Of a stretch of DNA of 64,000 bases, positions 44,120 to 53,283 are shown piece after piece. The notes beneath the pieces are model-generated. The model was given only the letters and a program-made list of their open reading frames with translations, was not told where the DNA came from and ran no database searches. The stretch covers positions 97,259 to 161,258 of the forward strand of contig JAGOSY010000012.1 in the NCBI GenBank assembly GCA_018062085.1. The letters run 5' to 3'. The translations under genes and the position numbers were made by a program. This DNA is from a bacterium (GTDB taxonomy: Bacteria > Cyanobacteriota > Vampirovibrionia > Obscuribacterales > Obscuribacteraceae). The first letter of the stretch is position 1. Every line of letters begins with the position of its first letter.

Positions 44120-44548
44120 ATGTCTATGGGAGCGGTCGGTGATCAGTTCACCGATATTAACGTCACCCCGCTTACTGACGTGTTCTTAGTTTTGCTCGTC
44201 ATCATGATCTTAATTGCGCCCTTGATCGACAAATCAGATTTGAAGATCAAACCGCCTGAGACCTTGAACGCTAAGAAAGACGAAGCAACCAAGGGTATTA
44301 GTTTCGACATCGATAAAGACGGACAGCTTGCCATTAACGGCAAGTACATTCGCGATCACGATATCAATATCATCACTGCTTTGATCAAAGAAATTAAAGA
44401 CAAGGCACCACCCGGTACCGAATTGCACGTCACTCTCAATGCTGATGGTGACGCCAAGCAAAAAGACGTAGTAGAAGTTATGAGTGCTGCAGCCGCTGCT
44501 GGCATTACAAAAATGCGCGTAGCTACCCAGCAGCAAACTAACTATTAG
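44120..44548 (+). CDS. exbD: ExbD/TolR biopolymer transport protein
   Basis: The 142-residue protein has a short cytosolic lead (INVTPLTDVFLVLLVIMIL) with the proton-carrying Asp of PLTD at the start of its single membrane helix, and a periplasmic domain with GQLAINGKYI and ELHVTLNADGDAKQKDVVEV. These are the hallmarks of ExbD/TolR. GGGAGG upstream of the ATG gives a strong ribosome-binding site. The TAG overlaps the GTG of aroE. Confidence 0.93.
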   Translation: MSMGAVGDQFTDINVTPLTDVFLVLLVIMILIAPLIDKSDLKIKPPETLNAKKDEATKGISFDIDKDGQLAINGKYIRDHDINIITALIKEIKDKAPPGTELHVTLNADGDAKQKDVVEVMSAAAAAGITKMRVATQQQTNY

Positions 44549-45480
44549 TGAGTGCCGGTCCAAAAGTAAATCGAGGACTAAATTTAGGACTAATAGGTAG
44601 TTCTGTTAGTCGATCGCTATCGCCTTTTATTCATCAGGCCTTTTTTGATTGCACTGGTATTGCTGGTAGCTATCGTCTATTTGACGTGGCAGAGAGTGAA
44701 CTGACAAATTGTCTCAAGGCGATGAGCGTTGGGCCAGAGGCTATGGACGGCATCAATGTCACTATTCCTCATAAAGTCGCTGTTTTCGATTTTCTCCAAA
44801 GTTGCTCGCCCCAGGCAAGAGCTGCCGGTGCCGTTAATACTGTGGTTTTCAACGAACAAAAGTTAGAGGGCCACAACACCGATATTCTTGGGCTTAAATC
44901 TAGCCTTGAGCAAAGTCTATCTTTGAGTGCTCGCAATAGTGCTCTCAAAAAAATTGTTATTGTTGGCACTGGTGGTGCAGCACGGGCCGCAGTAATTGCT
45001 CTGGCTGAAATGGGTGCGAGCGAATTTCAGATATTTGGTCGCAGCAAAGAGCGAGCCGACAGTTTTATAGCTAGTCTGGAGCAGTCTATTGCTTTGTCGC
45101 AGCTAGCCTTGCCACCCCTGCTTTTATGCGGATTTTGCCTTTCTGCTCAGGCGAGTTTTGCCGCTACTCTCGAGCAATGTCAGGTTCTAGTTAATGCTAC
45201 TTCTGTTGGACATCTAGATTGTGAGGTTCCTCAATGGCTAGGGCCAATGTTGTTGGCGTTGCCACACAGTACTTTCGTGCAAGATTTAGTCTATGCAAAA
45301 AATAGCGAGCCCACAGTTATTTGTGGACTCGCTCAAAAGTATCATTTAGAAAATACTGACGGTAAGGCTATGCTTGTTCATCAGGCTCGCTTTGCTTTCG
45401 AACTCTTTAGCGGGCAGCTGCCACCCTATGATGCGGGCTACAACGCCTTGCTAGAGGCCTGTGCAAGAGCTAATAAGTAG
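44548..45480 (+). CDS. aroE: Shikimate dehydrogenase
   Basis: AroE reduces 3-dehydroshikimate with NADPH in aromatic amino acid synthesis. The 310-residue protein has the substrate motif GLIGSSVSRSLSPFIHQAFF (Ser-x-Ser), the catalytic Lys in GINVTIPHKVAVFDFL, the conserved Asn/Asp sites in GAVNTVVF and GHNTDILG, and the nucleotide loop IVGTGGAARAAVIAL. The C-terminal QARFAFELFSG closes the family. The GTG start overlaps the exbD stop (TAGTG), an odd coupling of a metabolic gene to a transport motor. Confidence 0.93.
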   Translation: MSAGPKVNRGLNLGLIGSSVSRSLSPFIHQAFFDCTGIAGSYRLFDVAESELTNCLKAMSVGPEAMDGINVTIPHKVAVFDFLQSCSPQARAAGAVNTVVFNEQKLEGHNTDILGLKSSLEQSLSLSARNSALKKIVIVGTGGAARAAVIALAEMGASEFQIFGRSKERADSFIASLEQSIALSQLALPPLLLCGFCLSAQASFAATLEQCQVLVNATSVGHLDCEVPQWLGPMLLALPHSTFVQDLVYAKNSEPTVICGLAQKYHLENTDGKAMLVHQARFAFELFSGQLPPYDAGYNALLEACARANK

Positions 45481-45514
45481 CTCTTACTAATTACTAGCTA
45501 TTACTAAACTAGCC

Positions 45515-45844
45515 TTAACCTTCAAAGAAAATTGGTACGAGTTTCATCGCTAGACCAAGCTCACCTTCGATAGCAAGCACGCCAGAAAGAGCTGCGGTCA
45601 TGGCTGACATACGGCCACTGATGATTTGGTGCAAGTCATCTGAGTCAATTGTGATTTGGCAATCAGCAGGGCTATAACCTGATGAGCTATGCTCAACAAA
45701 TTCACATGTACCATCTGAAATTTTGGTGAGATAGGCGGCAGCGCCATCGCCTTTGATATTGATCAAGTAAGTGGCGCTGAGATTTTTTGCGGCTTCAGGT
45801 CTGAAGCGCTTTTTCAATACTGCAATCGTCTCTTCTGCTGACAC
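45515..45844 (-). CDS. SCP2 sterol-carrier-domain protein
   Basis: The 109-residue protein is a single SCP2 domain: TYLINIKGDGAAAYLTKISD, ADCQITIDSDDLHQIISGRM and SGVLAIEGELGLAMKLVPIF. SCP2 domains bind lipids or acyl chains in a hydrophobic cavity; the ligand in bacteria is usually unknown. The GTG start has GAGGT about 6-8 nt upstream. It converges on aroE and is divergent from dciA. Confidence 0.82.
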   Translation of the reverse strand: MSAEETIAVLKKRFRPEAAKNLSATYLINIKGDGAAAYLTKISDGTCEFVEHSSSGYSPADCQITIDSDDLHQIISGRMSAMTAALSGVLAIEGELGLAMKLVPIFFEG

Positions 45845-45979
45845 GTTCTTAACCTCTATTTGGCTGAAACTTACTGAAGCTGCTGATTATAACCGACTGG
45901 CCTTATACTATTCTATTTTCGTATTCATGCTAACTTTACTTCAACAGTTAGGTCTTTCTCACTCTAAGGTGACAAGCTC

Positions 45980-46750
45980 TTGGTTGATCATGGCAAAGAA
46001 AAATCTAAAGACAAGGCTGAAGGCTCGAATAAGCCCGCCATAGAACCTCTGCGCAAAGGCAAGGGCCGCAACTTTCAGCCGATTGCTAAAGTATTGCCCA
46101 AGCTGTTGCGTCAGCTAGGCATTGATAATCGCTTGAAAGAGCATACTTTCCTTCATCTTTGGCCCCATATCGTTGGCGAGCCCTTTGCTTCGCGCACAAG
46201 ACCTCTCTTTATTGATAGTGATGGCAATGTGGTAATCGCTGTAAAAGACGCCTCTACTGGTCAAGAAATTAGTTTTGCCAAAGCGGACTTGCTGAAGAAG
46301 CTCAAGCAGGCAGCGCGTGGGGTAGGAATTTCAATCAATGGCATGCGTTTTGATATGAAGCGCTATTTTGAAAAAGCTACGAGCGACGAGTTTGCCTATC
46401 AGTTTCAAGTGCCATTGCCAGAACCCACTGAAGCTGAGCTCTATGCCATCGAACTTAGTGTTGATGAAGCTTTGCAAATCGCTGCTGTGGCGACAAATTT
46501 TACGATCGAGCCGCAAAGCAATTCAGATGAGCATCACGATAGCACTGGGGCCGATTTCTCTCGCTTGGCTATTCGCATGCGCACTCTCTATGAAAAAGAA
46601 CTACGTTTGAAGAAGTGGCGCTTGGCTCACAACTACCCAGTTTGTTCGCAGTGCGGTGATGTCACTTCGCGCTTACATGGGGCGAATCTAATCTGCCCCC
46701 TCTGCTTCGCTACTGGTATGTTGGAAATGCCCCGCGGTGGCTATACTTAG
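45980..46750 (+). CDS. dciA: DciA (DUF721) replicative helicase operator with C-terminal zinc ribbon
   Basis: DciA is the ancestral loader or operator of the DnaB helicase. Residues about 27-135 show the DUF721 block (PIAKVLPKLLRQLGI, HLWPHIVGEPFASRTRPLFI, NVVIAVKDASTGQEISFAK, LLKKLKQAARGVGISINGMR). Unlike short DciA proteins, this 256-residue form continues through an acidic linker into a four-Cys zinc ribbon (CSQCGDV... CPLCFA, about 219-242). The TTG start has AAGGTG about 8 nt upstream. No helicase gene is adjacent. Confidence 0.75.
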   Translation: MVDHGKEKSKDKAEGSNKPAIEPLRKGKGRNFQPIAKVLPKLLRQLGIDNRLKEHTFLHLWPHIVGEPFASRTRPLFIDSDGNVVIAVKDASTGQEISFAKADLLKKLKQAARGVGISINGMRFDMKRYFEKATSDEFAYQFQVPLPEPTEAELYAIELSVDEALQIAAVATNFTIEPQSNSDEHHDSTGADFSRLAIRMRTLYEKELRLKKWRLAHNYPVCSQCGDVTSRLHGANLICPLCFATGMLEMPRGGYT

Positions 46751-46896
46751 TGGCTGTTTTAGTGCTTAATGGTCGCTTCAAAATGAAGAATCTGACACCT
46801 TGAGCGAGATCCAAGGCTTCCTCGTGACTACTGTGTTATCATCAACTATCGAAGATCCAAGCCACGCCATTTTGGCCGTATCAGAGCCTTTAACGC

Positions 46897-47583
46897 ATGA
46901 TTCGACTGCAGAACGTTAACAAAAACTACGGCGGCAGACCCGCTCTGGTCAATATAAACTTGCATATCGCCCTTGGGGAGTTTGCCTTTTTGGTTGGCCC
47001 AAGTGGTGCTGGTAAGTCGACCTTAATGCGCCTACTCTATCGTGAAGAAACGCCAACTAATGGCAATGTTTTCATTGGTGGCGTTAACTTAAACCGCCTT
47101 CATGCTGGTCAAATTCCGCTTTTGCGCAGACGCCTTGGCATTATTTTCCAAGACTTCAAATTGCTTCCCAGTCAAACAGTTTTTAACAATGTCGCTTACG
47201 TATTGCGCGCCCTTGGTGTTGACGAAAAAGAAGTAGCTAAACGTGTAAATAGCGCCTTAGCGGTGGTCAACCTCGAGCACAAGTCTGATGCCTACCCCAC
47301 TGAGCTTTCTGGTGGTGAGCAGCAGCGTGTTGGTATTGCCCGCGCCATAGTCAATGGCCCTCCTGTTTTACTTGCCGATGAACCAACCGGCAACCTTGAC
47401 CCAGCAACTTCTCTAGAAATCGTGCAGCTACTTGAGCGCATTAGTCAGCGCGGTACTACTGTTTTGATTTCGACCCACGACCAACCAATCGTTAATGCCA
47501 TGAGACGGCGAGTGATTGCCCTGAAAAATGGTGAACTGGTGGCCGATGTAGATAACGGCATATACGAATTGGAGATGAGTTAG
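46897..47583 (+). CDS. ftsE: Cell division ABC ATPase FtsE
   Basis: FtsE with FtsX controls peptidoglycan hydrolases at the division site. The 228-residue ATPase has the Walker A loop [19 protein letters not shown], the Q-loop [18 protein letters not shown] (typical of FtsE), the signature [15 protein letters not shown], Walker [14 protein letters not shown] and the switch His in ISTHD. ftsX starts 5 bp after its stop. Confidence 0.96.
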   Translation: MIRLQNVNKNYGGRPALVNINLHIALGEFAFLVGPSGAGKSTLMRLLYREETPTNGNVFIGGVNLNRLHAGQIPLLRRRLGIIFQDFKLLPSQTVFNNVAYVLRALGVDEKEVAKRVNSALAVVNLEHKSDAYPTELSGGEQQRVGIARAIVNGPPVLLADEPTGNLDPATSLEIVQLLERISQRGTTVLISTHDQPIVNAMRRRVIALKNGELVADVDNGIYELEMS

Positions 47584-47588
47584 CAATT

Positions 47589-48461
47589 ATGATGCGCACT
47601 CTAAGAATTATTCGCCGCGTTTTTATTGAGACCTTCTTAGGTCTTAAGGCCAGTGGCTGGTCTAACTGGTTGGTCGTAAGTATTTTGGCTGTGGCCCTCA
47701 CCATATTTGGTGGCGTATTGCAGATGACTATGAGTTTGAAAAATCTCGTCAATGCTTGGGGCAGTCAAATTGAGATGTCTGCTTATCTTAAAGATAGCTA
47801 TGACCCTAAAAAGGTCGCCAACGAAATTAGTCAATTGCCTGAAGTAAGGCAAGTTGAGATTGTGCCGAAAGATGTAGCTTGGCGCGATATGCAGCATACT
47901 TTTAAGATTGCTGTGATTAACAACCCATTGCCGAATACTTTGCACGTCAAACTGGCTGACCCCGAGCAAGTTGAGTTGCTAGCCACCAAGCTCAAGCTAT
48001 TGCCTTCGGTCGAAACGGTCCGCTCGCCTTTGAAGATTGCCAAGAAAATCACAGAAGTGCGGCACTTCTTAGAAATTGCTGGCTTCTTTATTACAGCGAT
48101 TTTGACCACTGCGACTCTCACTGTTATAGGCAATACTATCAATTTAGTAATCAAGGCTCGTCACAGAGAAATTGAGATACTTAGCTTGATGGGTGTTGGT
48201 CACTTCTATATCAAGTGTCCTTTTGTTTTCCAGGGTGCCGCTTACGGTGCCATTGCCGCCGTGCTGGCCACCTTAGTGCTATTTGGTATACATCTTTATG
48301 TTGACCCCTATGTCAAAGATCAGATTTTGAGTTTAGTGCCCTTCATGCCTCAAAATCTTGAATTCAGCCTGCTACAGACAGCTGGATTGATGTGTGCTCT
48401 AGGTGTGGCTGTGGGCGCCGGCGGAAGCCTATGGACCTCGGGCCGCTTCATTAAACTGTAG
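47589..48461 (+). CDS. ftsX: Cell division permease FtsX
   Basis: The 290-residue protein has the FtsX layout. An N-terminal membrane segment (WLVVSILAVALTIFGGVLQM) is followed by an extracytoplasmic domain of about 110 residues with MSAYLKDSYDP and LPEVRQVEIVPKDVAWRDM, and then three C-terminal membrane segments in an FtsX/MacB-type block (IEILSLMGVGHFYIKCPFVF, GAIAAVLATLVLFGI). It is co-transcribed with ftsE and a barstar-like gene. Confidence 0.94.
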   Translation: MMRTLRIIRRVFIETFLGLKASGWSNWLVVSILAVALTIFGGVLQMTMSLKNLVNAWGSQIEMSAYLKDSYDPKKVANEISQLPEVRQVEIVPKDVAWRDMQHTFKIAVINNPLPNTLHVKLADPEQVELLATKLKLLPSVETVRSPLKIAKKITEVRHFLEIAGFFITAILTTATLTVIGNTINLVIKARHREIEILSLMGVGHFYIKCPFVFQGAAYGAIAAVLATLVLFGIHLYVDPYVKDQILSLVPFMPQNLEFSLLQTAGLMCALGVAVGAGGSLWTSGRFIKL

Positions 48462-48469
48462 GCATCTTA

Positions 48470-48880
48470 ATGCAGGTCTTTGAGATTGACGGCTGCAATT
48501 TTTCTACCCTAGAAGCATTTTATGATGAAATTAGTAGAGTTCTGATACCAGGCTTGCCAGTTGACGGTTGGGGCCGTAATCTTGACGCCTTCAACGATAT
48601 TCTCAGAGGAGGGTTTGGAACCCCTGATGAGGGTTTCGTTTTGTGTTGGAAGAATTCTGATGTCTCCAGACAACAGCTCGGCTTTGTCGAAACCGTACGA
48701 CAACTGGAACTTCGCCTTGAGCACTGCCATCCTGCGAACAGAACTTCTGTTGCTAGTCAACTACAGTTGGCAAAATCTGGGCAAGGAGCAACGGTATTCG
48801 ATTGGCTTGTGGAAATAATCAAGGATCACGGACCGGGTGGCAGTGAAAGCGAAGATGCAGTCGAACTGATTTTGGCTTAG
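48470..48880 (+). CDS. Barstar-family (barnase inhibitor-like) protein
   Basis: The 136-residue protein starts QVFEIDGCNFSTLEAFYDEI and has LPVDGWGRNLDAFNDILRGG, the barstar core in which an Asn-Leu-Asp-Ala-Phe segment packs near the nuclease-binding helix. The C-terminal about 40 residues are an extension. Barstar blocks ribonuclease barnase, but no barnase or ribotoxin gene is visible nearby. It begins 8 bp after ftsX, so it is carried on the division transcript. Confidence 0.8.
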   Translation: MQVFEIDGCNFSTLEAFYDEISRVLIPGLPVDGWGRNLDAFNDILRGGFGTPDEGFVLCWKNSDVSRQQLGFVETVRQLELRLEHCHPANRTSVASQLQLAKSGQGATVFDWLVEIIKDHGPGGSESEDAVELILA

Positions 48881-48916
48881 TATTTGTCTCGTTCGAAATG
48901 TAGCTCTTTAGCTTAG

Positions 48917-50011
48917 TTATCTAAATCTCTTAAAGTCAGCGACCGTCCAAGGTCTCGCCGTTTCTGGCAGAATTGAGACAAAATAATTTTGCAGGTCGGT
49001 AAGTGGCATGCTGAAAACACCATGATTCATCTGTTGATTTACGGTCGAATAGATGCCGCTGGTGCCCCATGGGTTCCAGACAGTGACAATATCGGTGCTG
49101 GGATTGTACTCAAGAATGGTGAGGCAGTGACCGGAGGTGCCGGTGTTAACAATGCGATGATTGCTCAGAGCCTCAATTAGCTCTTGGCGCAGTTGCTCAA
49201 TGCTGGTTGTTTTGGTGGGGTAGCGTATGCAGGAATTGCCGGTCATGAACATCAGCATGCGCGCGCCAGAGCCGCCATGAATCACGACTTCTAAGGCCTC
49301 AGTGGCGTCTCTTCTGGTTTTCTTGTTCTTGTAGATGGCGTAGGCTTTTTCACAAACATGCAGCCAGACACCATCTTCGCCGGCGTCGCTATAGCAAGCG
49401 ATTTCGGCGTCAGTTGGAGCTGGTACAGCAATCGGCCGGTGGCGAGGAAACGTCACTGTATAGCTTCCGTCACTGTTTTGACTAATCATATCTATCACAC
49501 GCTGAGGTGTATGGTAAGCCAGGCCACCAATAGTCGAGAGAAAATAGCAGTCTCCTGTTTTGCCCTGTCTGATTTCCTCAATATGTGGTCGGCCGTCAGA
49601 GAAGAGCAGAGCTGACTCTTGTGCGATTTTTTTTTGATATGTATTGAAGAGGCTGACGAGTTTGGGCAGAGCTGTAGTCGTGCCACTGCCAGTAGTGTTG
49701 TTGCTTGAGCAAAGGTCTGCCAAAGAGAATGTCTGTGTACTATTCTCTTCTTTCCAGGTTGTGCGCGAGTAAATCTTAATTGCTGCTAGAGCTGCAGCTT
49801 GGTTACCCTTGATGGCGGGGTTTTGCAGAGCTTGGTCGAGTTCATCTTTCGTTAGCACACCATCTCGGTTGCAGTCCCAGTTGGCAAATGATTGCTTGAA
49901 AAGTATTGCCAACCCTGCAGCTTCATTATTTTCCGCAGCTAGAACAGAATTGCTTATGAGGCCGAAGCAACTGCTAAGCATTAAAATCAAGACTCTTAGC
50001 TTTGCTGCCAC
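48917..50011 (-). CDS. Secreted calpain-like cysteine protease with EF-hand
   Basis: From the GTG at 50011, which has AGAGGT 6 nt upstream, the product has a signal peptide (RVLILMLSSCFGLISNSVLA). Numbering below counts from an in-frame TTG at 50083. An EF-hand loop follows (D70, N72, D74, E81 in NWDCNRDGVLTKDELDQAL), then a calpain C2 core: RQGKTGDCYFLSTIGGLAY with Cys179, SGHCLTILEY with His319 and VWNPWGT with Asn337. These three form the calpain triad, and the NPWG segment is diagnostic. Calcium-controlled extracellular or periplasmic proteolysis is inferred. Confidence 0.82.
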   Translation of the reverse strand: MAAKLRVLILMLSSCFGLISNSVLAAENNEAAGLAILFKQSFANWDCNRDGVLTKDELDQALQNPAIKGNQAAALAAIKIYSRTTWKEENSTQTFSLADLCSSNNTTGSGTTTALPKLVSLFNTYQKKIAQESALLFSDGRPHIEEIRQGKTGDCYFLSTIGGLAYHTPQRVIDMISQNSDGSYTVTFPRHRPIAVPAPTDAEIACYSDAGEDGVWLHVCEKAYAIYKNKKTRRDATEALEVVIHGGSGARMLMFMTGNSCIRYPTKTTSIEQLRQELIEALSNHRIVNTGTSGHCLTILEYNPSTDIVTVWNPWGTSGIYSTVNQQMNHGVFSMPLTDLQNYFVSILPETARPWTVADFKRFR

Positions 50012-50171
50012 TACTAAACCTCTGATCCTTAAAACCGCTCTTTTAAAATTTTCTTTGAGGTAATGCTTGAATAAATTTTCCAAGGTTAGCTATATTCTAA
50101 ACACCGCTCATATTGAGGTTTAGAATTTCATTGGCCGGCGCATAAATTCATTAGGTTTCGGAGTTGTTGTC

Positions 50172-50510
50172 ATGAATCGCAAGTTTGGTTTGCCCTTAGC
50201 TGCTGTGGCTTTCTTTGTCATTGCCTTCCTACCCTGCACTGCCAAGGGGGTAGCAAAAAAGGCTACTGGGGCTGAAGCATTTAAGATGTATTGTGCCAGC
50301 TGTCATGCTGGTGGTGGAAACAAAGTAGATCCTAATCATCCTTTGGCTGGTTCAACTCAACTTGCTAGCATCGTTAGGTTCAAAGATTATCTCAGCTCGC
50401 CGCCCGGTCACATGCCTTACTATGAGACTTTGGTGAAAGATAAGGCTACTCTAGAAGCCTTGCATAAATACTGTAAAACTCTCAAGAAGACACCAGGTGA
50501 GCGGGCTTAG
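50172..50510 (+). CDS. Small monoheme cytochrome c
   Basis: The 112-residue protein has a signal peptide (LPLAAVAFFVIAFLPCTA) and a c-type domain with AFKMYCASCHAGGGNKVDP (CxxCH at 41-45) and a distal Met in GHMPYYE. A Lys-rich helix ends it. It resembles cytochrome c6/c553 carriers. Single gene between the calpain-like protease (divergent) and the ATPase (convergent, 7 bp apart). Confidence 0.86.
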   Translation: MNRKFGLPLAAVAFFVIAFLPCTAKGVAKKATGAEAFKMYCASCHAGGGNKVDPNHPLAGSTQLASIVRFKDYLSSPPGHMPYYETLVKDKATLEALHKYCKTLKKTPGERA

Positions 50511-50517
50511 TCATATT

Positions 50518-53214
50518 TTAAGTAGACACGCTTTTAGCCCCTAATGCCTTTAATGGGATAGACAGCACTTGTGTGGCCAGGGCTGCCGAGATCACAAGTA
50601 AGAGCTGGGCGTTACTTAACGAGGCAGTGTTGAGCACACTCTGTAGTGGCGGTAGGTAGAGGGCGGCTGCAAGCAGAGCTAGATTGATTGCCGTGCTAGC
50701 TAACATAGGTCCATTTTTATACCAGGCGATATCGGTGGCGTAGCCTCTGACTGATAGCCAAGACCATGATTGCGTAATGAGCGCGAATGAAAGAGCGGCG
50801 AGGGCCACGGTGGCAGCATTACCTTGGTCGAGATAGGTCTGGTTGTAGAGCACCGCTGCCAAAATAATGCTTCCTAGAAGGGCGCTGCGGGTGATAATTT
50901 GAATCTGTTCGTATCTATCCATTAGTTGTTCTGTTTGCTTGCGCGGCTGCTGCTTCATTACTTCGCTCGATCCACGTTGCAGGACAATACCTAGGCCAGG
51001 AAAGATATGCATAATCAAATTTAGGTAGAGCAACTGCAGAGGCTCAAGGAAGAGGCCTGTGTTGGCCAAGAGGCCCAGCATAATGGCCACTACGGAAGTT
51101 AAGCTGGCAGTCAGTAAGTAACCCACTGCTCGGCTGATATTGGCGTAGGTAATGCGGCCTTGTTGCACGGCTTTGACGATGGTGGCGAAATTGTCATCTG
51201 TAATCACTAGATCAGATGCTTCTCGCGCTAAGTCAGTTCCCGTTTCTCCCATGGCAATGCCAATGTTTGACTGGCGCAGGGCCGGTGCGTCATTGACTCC
51301 ATCACCGGTCATAGCGACAATGTGCCCAGCCCCTTGCAGGCGCTTGACGATATCGAGCTTCATTTCGGGTGTCACTCTGGCTAAGACTGATACATGCTTA
51401 AGAGTGTCTTTAAACTGTTCGTCGGTGAGTTTCTGTAGATCGCTGCCGATCAATATTTGTTGGTCGGAGTTTTCGGGGGAGAATATGCCTAATTCTTTTG
51501 CAATAGATTTGGCTGTTTCGAGCTGATCGCCGGTGAGCATAACTAAGCGAATACCGGCTTTTTGGCAGGTCTCAATAGCGGCTTGAACGTTTTCTTTAGG
51601 GCGGTCAGACATGGCTACTAAGCCAAGCAAAACCATCTTCTCTTCTAGAGTCTCAAGCTTGTCTTTGTGCGGAATACTTTCAACATAGCGGCTGGCCACC
51701 GCCAGTACACGTAGCCCACGTTTTGCTAGTTCCTGGTTTCTCGTTCTAAACCAAGAGCGCATTTCATCTTCAAGAGTGATGTCACCACTGGCAGTGCGAA
51801 TATTGCTGCATAAGTCTAGTACAACTCCGGGTGAACCTTTTAGGAATAATATATGGTCACCGCGCTCTGGATGCTGGTGAACTGTAGACATACGTTTGCG
51901 CTCTAGGTCAAATGGTACTTCGGCTATGCGCGGAAACTGCTCTAATATTTGTTCGTGTTTGAGGCCGAGTTTCATAGCAGCTGTAATCAGAGCACCTTCT
52001 GTGGGGTCGCCATGAACAAGCCATAGCTCTTCACTCCCCTCACTAGAAGAGGTGCTTTCCTTATGTTCAAGTTTTGCATCGTTGCAGGCTGCAATGGCAG
52101 TCAAGAACTCATTGACTCGGTTGGTTAGCTCGTCAATCTTGCAGACTTGGCCGTTGCTTGTCAGTTCGCCCACTGGCTCATAGCCGTGACCTGATAATTT
52201 CAGCTCAAGTCCGTCTAAAACAATGTCGGTGACCATCATTTTATTTTCAGTCAGGGTGCCAGTCTTGTCTGTACAAATAACTGTGGTGCAGCCGAGTGTT
52301 TCAACTGCGGCTAAGCGTCTAACTAGTGCTTTAGAGCGAACCATTCTTCTGATACCAGCTGCTAGAGCCAGAGTGGCGATCACAGGCAGGCCCTCTGGTA
52401 TGGCAGCAACAGCCAGGGCAATGCTAGTTTCTAGCATCCTCTCGATGCTGGTATTTTTTAAAATACCAATAAGAGCAAAGACTACGCAGAGCACAATAAC
52501 TAGCAAGCTAAGTTGCTGGCCGAGGGTATCGAGTGACTTTGTTAGCGGCGTTTCCCCTGATATCACTTCTTGTAAAATCAGGCCGAGCTTACCCATCTTA
52601 GTTTTTGCACCGGTGGCAACAACTACGCATATGGCTCGTCCGCCAAGAACGCTCGTGCCTTGATAGACCATTCGCTCTTCGAGTTCTTCGGCTTCGGCAG
52701 ATTTCCACACAGGCACACTCTCACCAGTTAAATGCGATTGGTCAAGCGAAAAAGCAGCACTTTCCAAAATGCTTAAGTCTGCGGGGGCGCGATTTCCGGC
52801 CTCGAGTAGAACAATGTCGCCGTAGACCAGCTCGGTCACCGGCAGTTCAATATCTCCGCCAGCTCGTCTGACCCTTGCAGTGGCTCCAGCCAGTTTGGCC
52901 AGGCTGTTGAGTGAGACTTTTGCTCGATATTCTGTCAAAAAACCAATAACGGCATTAATTACCAGAGCGACAAGAATGCCAGCTGTTTGCAAATACTCTT
53001 TCATGGCAAAAGAGACTACGGTTGCAACCAAGAGCAAAATAACCACGCTCGACTTGAACTGCTCGAAGAGAAGTATCCAGGGGTTAATGGCTGCCCCTTT
53101 GCTTAGCTCATTAGGGCCGTCGGCTTTCAGCCTTTGGTCTGCCTGCTCTTGTGATAGGCCTGTATTCTTGTCTGTAGCTGGTAAGGGCTCCAGAGCCGCT
53201 AGATTTTCAATCAT
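50518..53214 (-). CDS. P2-type cation-transporting ATPase (Ca2+-ATPase-like)
   Basis: The 898-residue pump has an N-terminal cation-ATPase domain (GLSQEQADQRLKADGPNELS), the TGES actuator motif (HLTGESVPVW), the M4 ion site VAAIPEGLPVIATLALA, the phosphorylated Asp in CTDKTGTLTENKM, VPFDLERKRMSTV in the nucleotide domain and the hinge TGDGVNDAPALRQSNIGIAM. Ten membrane segments fit. PEGLP in M4 and the overall length match Ca2+ pumps of the PMR1/SERCA-like P2A group, but the ion is inferred. An in-frame TTG lies two codons upstream of the chosen ATG. Confidence 0.9.
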   Translation of the reverse strand: MIENLAALEPLPATDKNTGLSQEQADQRLKADGPNELSKGAAINPWILLFEQFKSSVVILLLVATVVSFAMKEYLQTAGILVALVINAVIGFLTEYRAKVSLNSLAKLAGATARVRRAGGDIELPVTELVYGDIVLLEAGNRAPADLSILESAAFSLDQSHLTGESVPVWKSAEAEELEERMVYQGTSVLGGRAICVVVATGAKTKMGKLGLILQEVISGETPLTKSLDTLGQQLSLLVIVLCVVFALIGILKNTSIERMLETSIALAVAAIPEGLPVIATLALAAGIRRMVRSKALVRRLAAVETLGCTTVICTDKTGTLTENKMMVTDIVLDGLELKLSGHGYEPVGELTSNGQVCKIDELTNRVNEFLTAIAACNDAKLEHKESTSSSEGSEELWLVHGDPTEGALITAAMKLGLKHEQILEQFPRIAEVPFDLERKRMSTVHQHPERGDHILFLKGSPGVVLDLCSNIRTASGDITLEDEMRSWFRTRNQELAKRGLRVLAVASRYVESIPHKDKLETLEEKMVLLGLVAMSDRPKENVQAAIETCQKAGIRLVMLTGDQLETAKSIAKELGIFSPENSDQQILIGSDLQKLTDEQFKDTLKHVSVLARVTPEMKLDIVKRLQGAGHIVAMTGDGVNDAPALRQSNIGIAMGETGTDLAREASDLVITDDNFATIVKAVQQGRITYANISRAVGYLLTASLTSVVAIMLGLLANTGLFLEPLQLLYLNLIMHIFPGLGIVLQRGSSEVMKQQPRKQTEQLMDRYEQIQIITRSALLGSIILAAVLYNQTYLDQGNAATVALAALSFALITQSWSWLSVRGYATDIAWYKNGPMLASTAINLALLAAALYLPPLQSVLNTASLSNAQLLLVISAALATQVLSIPLKALGAKSVST

Positions 53215-53283
53215 AGGCAATATGTTAGCAGCGTTGCTTCTGAGCGGGTATTAGATAGTAATGCATTTACCTGTGAGATAAAG

